A DNA stretch of 64,000 nt, taken from assembly GCA_033439255.1 (NCBI GenBank), contig CM065881.1, positions 1,364,001-1,428,000 of the forward strand. The letters run 5' to 3'. Of this stretch, positions 1 to 9,397 are shown piece after piece. A program made the position numbers and the translations under genes. Within the stretch, counting starts at the first letter, position 1; every line of letters starts with the position of its first letter. The DNA comes from Hericium rajendrae. Taxonomy: Eukaryota; Basidiomycota; Agaricomycetes; Russulales; Hericiaceae. Under the pieces are notes generated by a model. That model worked only from the letters and a program-made list of their open reading frames with translations. It made no database searches and had not been told where the DNA came from.

Positions 1-292
1 AGGGCGAGGTGACCATGACCGGCTCTTCGTCGACCTCATGCATGGAATCCCCTTCTTCCTCCTCATCCGATGCTTCGTTCTTGCCTTGAAAGGGGTTCAA
101 AAACGTGAAAAGACTCGAGAGACTCCATCCCTAGAAAAGTGGCAAGATCCCGTCGCGTTAGAAATGTCATCGAGCCCTTCAGAATGTGGCGGAACTCACC
201 GATTTCTTAGGCGCGCCTGCCCCGGGTCTCTTGTAGGGCGATGATATGTGATTTCGGACGACCCGTCGGTCGTTGCGTCGAATTGCGCTCAT
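1..292 (-). CDS. N-terminal part of an unrecognised basic/acidic protein (cut by window start)
   Basis: Only the first two exons are in the window. The likely ATG (position 292) opens a short, strongly basic stretch (MSAIRRNDRRVVR) that ends in SPYKRPGAGAPKK. A GTGAGT donor follows near position 195 and a TTTTCTAG acceptor near 131. The second exon opens with a short hydrophobic/amphipathic segment (GWSLSSLFTFLNPFQ) followed by an acidic run (EASDEEEEGDS) that runs open to base 1. I do not recognise the family. A basic head followed by an amphipathic helix occurs in some fungal nuclear-basket nucleoporins, but that is only a resemblance. It shares a roughly 200 bp divergent promoter with the complex I gene on the other strand. 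Confidence 0.5.
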
Positions 293-496
293 TCCGCGCT
301 GGGCGACGAGGGGAGATGGTGAGGGTAGGGAGGAGAGAGAAGAATAACGAGACTCGCGGCGGGCCAGCACGCTTCAGACGGCCACGCGCCACAATAGCGC
401 GGCCGGCCCTAAACCTGCCGTCCCACGCGCCGGCGTTCGCCGAACCCATTGTCCACCACACACAGCGCTCGCCGTCGCCGACGTCGTCAACGAACG

Positions 497-1237
497 ATGC
501 CCGAGAAAGTCGTCGAACATCCCTACCCCCTTATCGATGCCGACCCCCACTTCAGCCGGGTCGTGCGCTACATGCGCCCGTCGGACTATGCCGTCTGGGC
601 TGGCTCGACCGCTGCGTTCCCCAGTGCCATCTACCTCTGGGGTGAGTCGCGTCTCAGCTCTTAGATAAAAATGAGAGCTCAGATGTCGTACAGAATTGGC
701 TGCGCCTACTAAGGCGAGCCTGAAGACAGCCTTCCGACTGGGCGGCCTCCTCGGCTTTGTCGGCGGATTCTTGATGGCGTACCAGCGGTCAAGTTGTGAG
801 TAACAATATTTTCCTAGTGCTTGCTGGGATTGACGGAATTTCGGTATTGCAGTCCGATTCTGGGGGTGGACTGAGAACAAGGCCGAGGAGGAGAAGGATT
901 TCAAGGAGCTCAGCGAGCGCGCCAGGCAGGGCCTGCCTTTGTACGGCGAGTCTGACCAGCCACTCTGGGTCCAAGGCGCCGCATACCGCAACTCTGCCTT
1001 CTCCCAGCTGAAGTTCCGTGAGTTTTCACCCTTATAGTGTGTCATGACGTGCCATGCTCATTGAAACGCGTCAGAATCCTTCCCCATGTGAGTTACACGC
1101 ATCTCAGGTGACGTCCTACGAGCGTCTCGCGCTCAACGTCATTTCATTTCAGGTTCAACTTCGTCAACCACCCATACCACGGCACTGATCCCGCCAAGTA
1201 TGGCGTCAAGGTCGATGCACAGAAGGAAGAACAATAG
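497..1237 (+). CDS. nuo21: NADH:ubiquinone oxidoreductase 21 kDa subunit (complex I accessory subunit)
   Basis: Five exons (497-641, 694-795, 853-1017, 1075-1087, 1153-1237) encode about 169 residues, the usual size for the fungal complex I 21 kDa subunit, an accessory protein of the mitochondrial inner-membrane respiratory complex. The N-terminal family signature EKVVEHPYPLIDADPHFSRV is clear. Two hydrophobic segments follow (around LWELAAPTKA and LGGLLGFVGGFLMAYQ). The C-terminal domain ends FNFVNHPYHGTDPAKYGVKV. The start is the first ATG before the conserved N-terminus. The fourth exon is only 13 nt, yet it is needed to keep the conserved C-terminus in frame. All four donors fit GTGAGT. 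Function follows from the family; splicing is inferred by eye. Confidence 0.9.
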
Positions 1238-1373
1238 ACTTGCTGTCCTGTGTTCTTGTCTGACTGCAATTACATTTTCTTTGCCGGCATGCTTTTGAAA
1301 TGTTCTCCTCATGGAAACTTGAATTAGAGGTATGTCGATAATGTAATTTTATCCAGCACGATGTTGTCGGCCG

Positions 1374-3217
1374 TCATGCCCTGCCTCTTTTCCGTGCTCG
1401 GCCATTTTCCTCTGCCTCCGTGGGTGTCTCCTTTGCCTGCGATAACACCCGCTGCACAACTCCGTCCCACATCGCGTCATTCACGCCCTTCGCCCGCCCC
1501 AGCTGTTCCCGCAGTCGCACGATCTCGTCCTCAAGCTCCGTCACGCGCGACTGGAGCGACGCTGCAGGAACCGCCTCGTCCGCCGCCGGCTGCACGAAGA
1601 ACGCGTGATCGCGCAGGAGCTCGTCCGAGGAATACGACAGCAGTGCTTCCGAAGATGGCTGCACCAGAGGCTTTAGTCGCCAGCTCAGTGGAAAGAACGC
1701 CACTCGCACCTTCTCCTGCACGGGAAGCATCATCACCACCTCGTGTGCCTCCCTTGCCTTCGCCTCCCGCATCCGCTGGAAGGGCAGCACCGGCCGCACC
1801 GGCATGCCACCGTCCTTCTCACTCACGCTCAGGGTGAGACTGACGTGGCCGATCAGATCTGGCGGCTTGAGCACCGACGCCAGGTGTGTGATGCTGTACC
1901 CCTTGTGGTTCGAGATGCTCCGTAGCAGCTGGTGCGACGGGATGTCGTAGATGTGGATCATGCCCGTGGACGTCCCGACCAGAAGCATAGAGGACGTGAG
2001 CGAGATGGTCAGCGTAGTCACTGGCTCTCTGTGAGTTCGACATATATTAGTATGTTAGTGAGAAGATGATGTCGAAGCGCGTACCCGACCGATATGAGCC
2101 GCTTCTTTGCCTCTTTCGGGTCCTCGTCTCCAATTCTGATGATGTCCGTGACTCCGGACCCGCCGACAGCCTCTGCAGCCCTGCCCCCGCTCTTGTCCAC
2201 CGGTTTGCGGAACAAGTTTATCTGATACACGGACCCGTCTGCGGAGGCGGCGAAAAAGAGACGTTCGGTCGCGTCCCATGTGACGCAGGCGATTGCTTGC
2301 GGGAAGTGAAAGGTCGTAAGGAGCGATTTGGAAGAAAGGTCCCATACCTAGTTGTTGAAGTCGTGAAACGGAATCAGGAGCATAATCTGTGCTGCGTACC
2401 TTGACTGAATGGTCTATTGACGCGGTGAGAACGCGACATGAGGGGAAGGCACCGACGCCGCAGACGATGTCGGTGATGGGCAGGGTGTGGTCCGATAAAC
2501 TCGTGTATGGCGCAGGCAGGTCGTTCTGGATATCGTCGTCGAGTAATCTACATCGCGACGGAAAAACGAAAGGCATTGATCAGCGAGGGATTGAGCCGTG
2601 GGGCACGATAAGCTTGACCTAGACACGGACCAGACGCTCACGCCAGAATCCTCGCTGCCCGACAGGAGCGCCGCGCCGTCGTGCGTGAAGCGCAGGACCG
2701 TCACCTGGCGGTAGTGCGCCTCCCAGGAGTTGTACATTACGCCAGATGCGAGCTAAGAACATATGGTGTCAATATTGGATACTGAGGTTTACAGACGGAG
2801 TTCACGCACCTCCCAGAGGTATATTCGGCCCTGCGAGGTTCCGCCCGCACAGTACGTGCCCTGCCTGTCTACCGCAATGCATAAGAGCCGCTCCGGCAGC
2901 ACGATCTTCAGCGCGACTTGGTCCTTCATATAAAAAGCGCATCAGAACGCGCCCAAGAATCTTCGCAGAGAACGGCGTGACTACACTTTTTGGAAGTTGT
3001 ACACGTTGAGGATGGACTTGTCCGGCTGCACCGCGAGCATAAGCCCACCTTGGCCATCTGAAGTGTTGATGACGGCGGTGCAGTGGGTTGACGAGCTGGT
3101 TTGTTTGAAGGAGGAGAGGGTCGTGCCGGTCTGGAGGTCATGGAGGGTAATTGCGCCTGAGCCGCTTGCGCTGGACGCGGGGGCGGTTGCGCAGAGCACA
3201 ACTTCCTGGAGATGCAT
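1374..3217 (-). CDS. IPI3: WD40 protein IPI3/WDR18-like, pre-rRNA processing (Rix1 complex)
   Basis: The spliced product is a WD40 beta-propeller. Recognisable repeats include GSGAITLHDLQTG, GRIYLWE, GAALLSGSEDSGVSVWSVSR, RVLTASIDHSVKVWDLSS, GSVYQINLFRKPVD and MLLVGTSTGMIHIYDIPSHQ. The C-terminal tail contains a short coiled coil (LQSRVTELEDEIVRLREQLG) and a basic end (NGRARKRGRA). This layout matches IPI3/WDR18, which works with Rix1 and Ipi1 in ITS2 processing and late 60S ribosome assembly in the nucleus. The ATG at 3217 gives MHLQEVVLCATAP, and the first exon ends at 2987 on a GT donor. It is divergent from the J-protein gene, with about 300 bp between the starts. A generic WD40 protein is the alternative, but the sequence after the propeller favours IPI3. 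Confidence 0.8.
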
Positions 3218-3440
3218 GGATCAGGCAGGGTATATGTCTGCAAATTTCTAGTGCTGGTGGGTGCACAGAGGCTGCTTCAGCAGACTTGGAGTATAGGCCC
3301 AAGATTTCAGACGTCGCGCCGAGAGGGTGGCGCCGAAAATGCTAGATGAGGCTTACGTGATGACGAGGTCGGCACGCCGGAAGAGTGCGGTGCCCTCTCC
3401 ACCCACTCTACTCAGCACTCAGCTTTCCCTTTCGTCCACA

Positions 3441-3447
3441 TATATAA
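3441..3447 (+). promoter_or_regulatory. TATA box of the J-protein gene
   Basis: TATATAA lies 69 bp before the ATG at 3516, followed by a pyrimidine-rich leader (CTATCCCTGTGTCTC). Position and leader type fit a fungal core promoter. Confidence 0.45.
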
Positions 3448-3515
3448 TCTCCCATCTATCACGACTGGTTGACAGCTACCCTCTTCCCTCCTATCCCTGT
3501 GTCTCTGGTCGAAAA

Positions 3516-5067
3516 ATGGCTACCAACTTGTACGAAGTCCTAGAGCTGGAGAGCACTGCCTCCCCAGAGGATGGTATGTCCCCGTAATGCGCACCTCTGT
3601 TCGTTGCTCACCACTGGACAGTGCGAAAGGCATATAGAAGATTGGCGCTCCAAACACACCCAGACCGGCAAGCTGCTCACCTAACGCAAGCCCAGAAGGA
3701 TGCAGCAGCGGAGCAGTTCCGCTTGGTATGTCTTTCCGCCTTCCCCATATCTGACTCCAAAAATCGACTATCTCCCTAGGTGAACAACGCCTACGAGGTG
3801 CTTAGCGACCCAGTCAAGCGCCAGGTAAGCCCGGAAACTTACATCACCGCCCCTGCATACTCGTCTCCTCATCTGTCCATGGCGCTCTGTCTGACGTACA
3901 TTCACTAATAGGAATATGACACCCACGGCATCTGGCCGCCCACGGAAGTGCCGCCCCCGCGCAGCTACCCGCGCCAGCCGCGGGCCTCGACGATGCCCAC
4001 ATTCGGCTTCGACCCCTTTGACAGCGACCCCTTCGGCTTCTTCCCGCGCCAGCAGCGCTCCCGTGGTTTCAACAACTCCATGCCCGGCTTCACAGATCCC
4101 TTCTCGCTGTTCGACCAGATCTTCGGCGACATGACCGGGCGCTCGATGGGCGGGATGTTCTCTGCGAGCCCCTTTGAGGACGACGACTTTTTTGGGCGGC
4201 CCTCGAGGCGCGATGTGTTCGACCCGTTTGCCTCGGGCATGATGGGCATGGGCATGGGCATGGGTATGGGTATGGGTATGGGCGGCTTTGGTGGGCCGTC
4301 GAGGCGGGGCTCGAATGTTAGGAGATATGCGTCGCGGTCTCTTCAGTCGCCAGGATCAGGCTGGGTCCGCGAGAGCCATATGACACGGACGATCAACGGC
4401 GGGACGGAGACCATCTGGAGTCGCGAAGACAATGGCGTAGGTTCATTCACATTCTTGTGTTTATCCCTCGAGCTCATGTACATGGCAGGGAAACGAGCAC
4501 GTCACGTATACGTACCCGGACGGCCACGAGCGCTATACGATCAATGGCGTCGATCAAGCGCAGCCCCAGGTGATTCAGCCTCCATCGCCGCCACCCGCAT
4601 ATCCGGCCGTTCAGCCCCAATATCAGCCACCACCACCACCACAGCAACAGCGGGGCGCTCCCGTCGTTCCGCCCCCAGGACCCCCGCCGTCAGGTAAGTG
4701 AATATCAGACGACCGTTTATGCGTGTATTCACGTAATGCACAGGTCCGCATGCCCCTGCCGCCGAACGTACTCGGAGCGGCGGCCGCCGTCGCACGCGCT
4801 CGCGCAAGACGCCTCCGTCAGGTCTGTCCTTTTCATCAAATTTTGCGACAGTGTCTCATTCATCACCGTCCAAAGGACCTTATGAGCACCATGAGCACGC
4901 CGCAGAGCGTCCCGAAGGAAGCCGTCATCGCCACGGTCATCCTGGTACGAGTATGTCTACAGTCTGATTTCTCAACGCTGTACTCATTCCGATCAATCGC
5001 AGCCGCCCCGCCCATCTCGCACGAACGTGACAGCGGCCATGCGCACAAGTGGTCGCGCCCGTCGTGA
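3516..5067 (+). CDS. Class B J-domain co-chaperone (DNAJB6-like)
   Basis: Several short introns interrupt a J-domain protein. The J domain begins NLYEVLELESTASPEDV and carries the Hsp70-activating HPD at residues 32-34 (LALQTHPDRQ), followed by FRLVNNAYEVLSDPVKRQEYD. A Gly/Phe/Met-rich linker follows (FGFDPFDSDPFGFFPRQQRS, SLFDQIFGDMTGRSMGGMF) with a perfect Met-Gly dipeptide run. A later block, MTRTINGGTETIWSREDNG, resembles the C-terminal part of DNAJB6-type proteins. Next come a Pro/Gln-rich stretch and a basic RSGGRRRTRSRK segment, and the protein ends in a His-rich tail. No cysteine-rich zinc domain is present, so it is not class A. The family recruits Hsp70 and holds aggregation-prone clients. 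The stop at 5067 follows the exon chain with consistent phases. Confidence 0.8.
4242..4283 (+). repeat. (ATGGGC/T)n hexamer repeat coding Met-Gly
   Basis: Seven consecutive ATGGGC or ATGGGT units lie inside the J-protein coding sequence and encode alternating Met-Gly. The first units use GGC and the later ones GGT, so the tract has begun to diverge at third positions. Being a multiple of three, unit gain or loss would keep the frame. Confidence 0.9.
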
Positions 5068-5529
5068 ATGCATACATCGTCTTTCCATCCTCAGCCTGCA
5101 TTCCTGCATTGTTTGACGTTGTACAAGTTGTAGTCTAGATAGGTGTCAGTTCGCGCCGTCAATCTCGATCTCCTTGATCTATTGTAGCTATGCAATATGT
5201 TGTACCGTGATCTGTAAAATGTTTTCTTTTGTATTTGGTGTACTCATGAATATAGGTGTGCCGGGATGACGATATTACTTAGTTGTGGTTCGACATTCGT
5301 GTTTGGTGGCTGCTCGTCGTCTCAAATAGCACCTGGGTGTCGGTAGATCTGTTTCGTAGATAAGTATCGGGCCTCAGATCTCCTAAAACGCAAGCGCAAT
5401 CTAATCGACGTGAAAGCGCCTGTGACACTCTGAGCTCTCTGCTCCCAGCACCCCACACCGCCATCGTGAGCTCGACAGATCCTGCTAACACTTCTCTAAC
5501 ATTTCCCCCCACTCGTCCCCGAAAACACA
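5068..5529. other. Intergenic region between J-protein and OHCU decarboxylase genes
   Basis: This holds the 3' untranslated part of the J-protein gene (AT-rich around 5150-5275) and the promoter and leader of the next gene. The last 60 bases are C/T-rich (CTAACATTTCCCCCCACTCG), typical of a fungal leader. No convincing ORF or RNA gene is seen. Confidence 0.6.
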
Positions 5530-6129
5530 ATGACCACCCTCCCCGCGCTCCCCGCTCTCGCAGAGATAACCACCAGCGCCGACACAACGCCCACCGGCCC
5601 GCTCGCGCGCGCGCTCGCCCTCCTCTTCGAGCCTTCCCCCGTCCTGCACACGCACCTCGTCCCCGCGCTGCACGCCGCCTCACCCGCGACCTACCACGCG
5701 CTCATCGCGCTCGCGATCAACGCGATCGGCGCGTGGCCGCCCGCGCAGCAGGCCGCCTTCGTCGGCGCGCACCCGCGCATCGGCGAGGCGCACGGCCTGA
5801 GCGCGCTCAGCGCCGCGGAGCAGGCCGCGCGCGCGACGCCGCCCGAGGTGCTTGCGCGCCTTGGCGCGCTGAATAAGGCGTATGAGGCACGGTTTCCGGG
5901 GCTGAGGTATATCACGTTTGTGGATGGGCGCGGGCGGAGGGAGGTGATGGAGGAGATGCAGGCGTTTTTGGGTGTGGGGGAGGGGGAGGTGGGGGTTGGG
6001 GGCGAGGTGGAGGTGGTGGGTGGGGAGGCATGGGTTGCGGAGGTGGGGAGGGCGGTGAGGGCTGTGGGGTTGATTGCGAGGAGCAGGCTAAGGGCGTTGG
6101 GTGTGGATGGGGATGCGCCGGCGTCGTGA
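5530..6129 (+). CDS. OHCU decarboxylase (ureide pathway), intronless
   Basis: A single 199-residue ORF. Members decarboxylate 2-oxo-4-hydroxy-4-carboxy-5-ureidoimidazoline to S-allantoin, the last step of oxidative urate degradation. The family signature HPRIGE lies at residues 81-86, in FVGAHPRIGEAHGLSALSAA. It is followed by LNKAYEARFPGLRYITFVDG, which matches the conserved second half. Between about residues 140 and 167 is a low-complexity Val/Gly/Glu stretch that looks like an expansion. No C-terminal peroxisomal SKL-type signal is visible (it ends DAPAS). The first half is written with C-ending codons and the second with G-ending codons, an abrupt change. It is the only long intronless gene in the window. 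Confidence 0.85.
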   Translation: MTTLPALPALAEITTSADTTPTGPLARALALLFEPSPVLHTHLVPALHAASPATYHALIALAINAIGAWPPAQQAAFVGAHPRIGEAHGLSALSAAEQAARATPPEVLARLGALNKAYEARFPGLRYITFVDGRGRREVMEEMQAFLGVGEGEVGVGGEVEVVGGEAWVAEVGRAVRAVGLIARSRLRALGVDGDAPAS

Positions 6130-6632
6130 GATTGAACGAATTGTGGGTTGGTGCCTTTGGTCAGAGGGCGTTAGGGTGGAATGTCGTAACCCATACATAT
6201 CTGATGTATTGGTCTTATACACAATACCCGACTCGTCCGTCATTGTGTATGAAGAGACGGTCGTCAGTCTAGCTTTGTGGGGGTATGTGCTACACGATAA
6301 TCAGGCACGCTTCAAATACTGTGACACCTTCAGGTCAAACCCGTTCTCTCTAGCAAGTTGCCCTGTGGCCCGAGCCTGACTGACAGAAAGCAAAGACGAA
6401 CGCCGCGGCAAAATAGCAAGGTGCCTGGATAGTTGCCATAAAAGGTGACCAACGCCTATACAGTATTGCAATCTTATCGCGATTTTTTGCAGAAGCATTT
6501 TTCTTCTCATCAGTGCGCCACATGCCTTGTCAGTGTTCCTCGACGGCGTTCTCAAATACCGGCCGCCTCTGCTGCTGTAGCGTTCTTTCCTGAGACCTGT
6601 CTTCCTCCCGGCCTCTACCCCACGGAACGACC
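6130..6632. other. Intergenic region
   Basis: This contains the 3' end of the OHCU decarboxylase gene and the promoter and pyrimidine-rich leader (GTTCTTTCCTGAGACCTGTC, CCTCCCGGCCTCTACCCC) of the transporter gene. Small ORFs show no family features. Confidence 0.55.
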
Positions 6633-8483
6633 ATGAGCGCCGCACAGAGCACCGATCGCGAGCCCGCGCCCCCGACGTCCGCGGCCGTATACCCCGAGGA
6701 CAAGAAGAGCGACTACCTCGACGACGCCCCCGCCTCCCTGCGCGCCCCCAGCCCCTTGGGCGCAGAGCCCGCAGCGCGCCCGCAGATCCTCTGGAGCTCG
6801 CCCCGCGCGTTCCGCGACAGCTTCTGGGCGCGCTTCGCGAGCCTGTGGACGCGGCGCTTCGTGCTCTCGCTGATCGCGGGGCAGGTCGTGTCGCTGTGCA
6901 TTACGTGCACGAACGTGACGACGACGGAGCTCGTGCAGCGGAACTGGGCGCTGCCGACGACGCAGACGTTTTTCCTGTGCGTGTTGTGTGCTTCGCTTCG
7001 CGTTTGAGGCTGATTTGGTTGGGCAGGTATTTCTCGTTGTTTATTACGTACACGCCGTACACGATCTATCAATGTGAGTGGGCGAGCTTGTTGGGTGTGG
7101 GCGCAGTGCTGAGGGTTGTGTAGATGGTTTCAAGGGCTGGTTCAAAATGTTGTATCGCGATGGATGGAAATGTGCGTATCTCGGCATTGGATGATGTACT
7201 TTGTATTCAAGGTCATGCAGATATAATCTTGGCTGCCTGCGACGTAGAAGGCAACTTTTTGGTAGTGAAGGTGAATTTTCCATTGAATTCTCTACATGAT
7301 GCGGGAAGCTGACAATGTCGCAGGCCTATCAATATACCAACTTACTGTCATGCATGCTTCTTGATGCGTAAGCCCTCTATCCAGCATACTGCACCTGCTG
7401 CAGAGATCGCTGATGATCTGTAACCAGCTGGGCTATCCCTGTGTGTATGCTCGTGTCATGGCTCTATATGCGCCCGAAATACCATTATACCCAACTGCTT
7501 GTACGTGCATACCTATTCTCTTGTTGCCCATTTACTAATTATCTGCAATCTTCAGGGAGGCTTTATCTGTATAGGAGGCCTCGGAATGCTTGTCGCATCA
7601 GATGAGATTACGGACAAGGACTACCCCGCCCTCAGCAGGGGAAAGGGAGATGCCTTCATGATTGTCGGCGCCACCTTGTACGGTTTCAGTATGTGCAGTC
7701 TTTCCTTCTTCCTGTCCCCGGTGTTTACAAATTGCTTGTAGCAAACGCTACGGAGGAGTTCTTCGTTCGCCGCTCGCCTCTGTATGAGGTGGTTGGACAG
7801 CTTGGCATGTGGGGCACAATCATCAATGGCATTCAGATGTCTGGGCTGGAGCACAAGGACATGACGATGGCTACCTGGAGCGGGGAGAATAGTACGTTTT
7901 GTTCGTTGCCGCGGACGATCCTGTGCTAATATGACTATGTAGTTGGACTCCTGATTGCGTACACAGCTGGTGGGTCCTATATTCTGTGCTGGGACTCCAT
8001 ATCTTGACATGGCTTTCTTCTAGCGATGTTTATCCTTTACACGGTTGCGCCGCTCCTGTACCGTCTTGCTTCGTCGACCTACTACAATCTCAGTTTGCTC
8101 TCGAGCGACTTCTACGGATTGCTTTTCGGTGAGCATTATTTCTTGTAATATCTTCAGTCCGCTCATGCTGGCTTTGCATCCAGGACTATTCCTCTTCGTG
8201 CGTCTCTGGATGTGCTTGACTTTTTCAACATCGTATACTTACATCTCGAACAGCATTACAGTCCCTACTGGCTCTACTTCCCGGCCTTTGTAGTTGTCCT
8301 TGTCGGCCTCGTCATCTACTTCTGGCACTCCACGCGTACGTATTCCCCGCCGATTCCCACTGCGCGACTCGCACTCACCGCGCTTGACTTATAGCCGAGG
8401 AGCAGGGTAAACTCGATATCCAGGCGCCGTCATACGTGACCCCGCGTGGTGCGCCTGCAATTCCGGAGCAGAACCCCGTATGA
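6633..8483 (+). CDS. SLC35F-type drug/metabolite transporter-superfamily membrane protein
   Basis: About ten exons encode a roughly 400-residue multi-pass membrane protein. A hydrophilic N-terminus of about 65 residues (DREPAPPTSAAVYPEDKKSD) precedes the first helix, FVLSLIAGQVVSLCITCTNV. Typical SLC35F1/F2/F6 motifs follow: TQTFFLYFSLFITYTPYTIY, YLILAACDVEGNFLVVKAYQ, YTNLLSCMLLDAWAIPVCML, IGGLGMLVASDE and a helix before NATEEFFVRR. The last helices (YWLYFPAFVVVLVGLVIYFW) end in a cytosolic tail closing with AIPEQNPV. The EGNFLVVKAYQYT block is the strongest family marker. The substrate is unknown for most fungal members. Exons join in frame with standard short introns. Confidence 0.85.
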
Positions 8484-9397
8484 GGCCGCCGTTTCTATTT
8501 TTCTATTTTTCTCTCTCTCTCTGTGTATGGGTGGAGTCGTTGGTTATCCTGCTGTAATGACGGTATGTAGCTCTATGAGAATGACCTCGTGCTAGACAAA
8601 AAAAAATAGCGGCCGACCGAAGGAGTGCCTCGTGCAAATGCCACGCGTGCTGGATCTTACCTACTGACTCCGTCTTCAGCGGTGCGAACAATATTGTACA
8701 GGTCTGCAATTACTGCACATTGACTGGATCTGCGTAGAAGCAAGATGGGATCTAAGAATAGCGGAGGCGACGGGCCCGCGTCGATCGGCGCCAAACTGTA
8801 CGGAGCGCCCTCCTTTTCGGAACTGTCCCGTTGCAATCCCGCTGCTTGTGCTGGAGGACCTCCGTCCTATGTTTTGTCGGCCTCCCGTGCGGCTGCATAC
8901 TCTTGCAGCTGCTCGCGTTCTCCGATGCTAAACAGTGGTGGTGGGACGCTGACCTTATGACAGACCTCGCCAGCAAACAAATCAGTTCCAGTCTATAGCG
9001 TCGTGCATGCAACCGAACTGTGGTCAACGGTTGCAATGCACCGTCTCTCGCTCAGTGAAACCTATCCTATTTACACAAGCAGGTAGGAACGACTGATAAA
9101 TTGCTCAAACCTTGGATTCAGGCGAATTCCAAGGACTTGTAGCAGAAGTATGGACCGTCATCAGCTCCACGGAGGGCCGCGCATAGAGGTCGGGGAGCCG
9201 CCCGCGAGGTGCACCCGGAGCACGGGGCTATACAGCGGAGGCATGGGCCTCCATATCCCAGCGTGTCTGAAGTCAGCATGAAGTCAACGCGATTCGGTAT
9301 ATAAACCCATATGCGAGTCTAGAAAGGCCAAATCGAATCGCACCTCGATTGCTCCTATCCTCGTTACTTCCTGCCTCACCACACACAACTACTTACA
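8484..9397. other. Long intergenic region upstream of the first lactate 2-monooxygenase-like gene
   Basis: About 900 bp. The first part is the 3' end of the transporter gene, with a CT microsatellite-like run near 8505-8525 (TTTCTCTCTCTCTCTG) and a nine-A run near 8599. The rest is promoter sequence with a TATA box near 9298. Small ORFs on both strands have no recognisable protein features. Confidence 0.55.
9298..9305 (+). promoter_or_regulatory. TATA box of the first lactate 2-monooxygenase-like gene
   Basis: TATATAAA lies 100 bp upstream of the ATG at 9398 and before a leader rich in CCTCACCACACACAAC. A perfect TATA element suggests regulated rather than constitutive expression. Confidence 0.55.

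Noticed and set aside
853-1237. Complex I gene without the 13-nt exon
   Set aside because: Joining 1017 directly to 1153 shifts the frame and loses FNFVNHPYHG, so the microexon is required.
8745-9036. Small overlapping ORFs on both strands
   Set aside because: No recognisable protein; overlap and composition fit chance ORFs.
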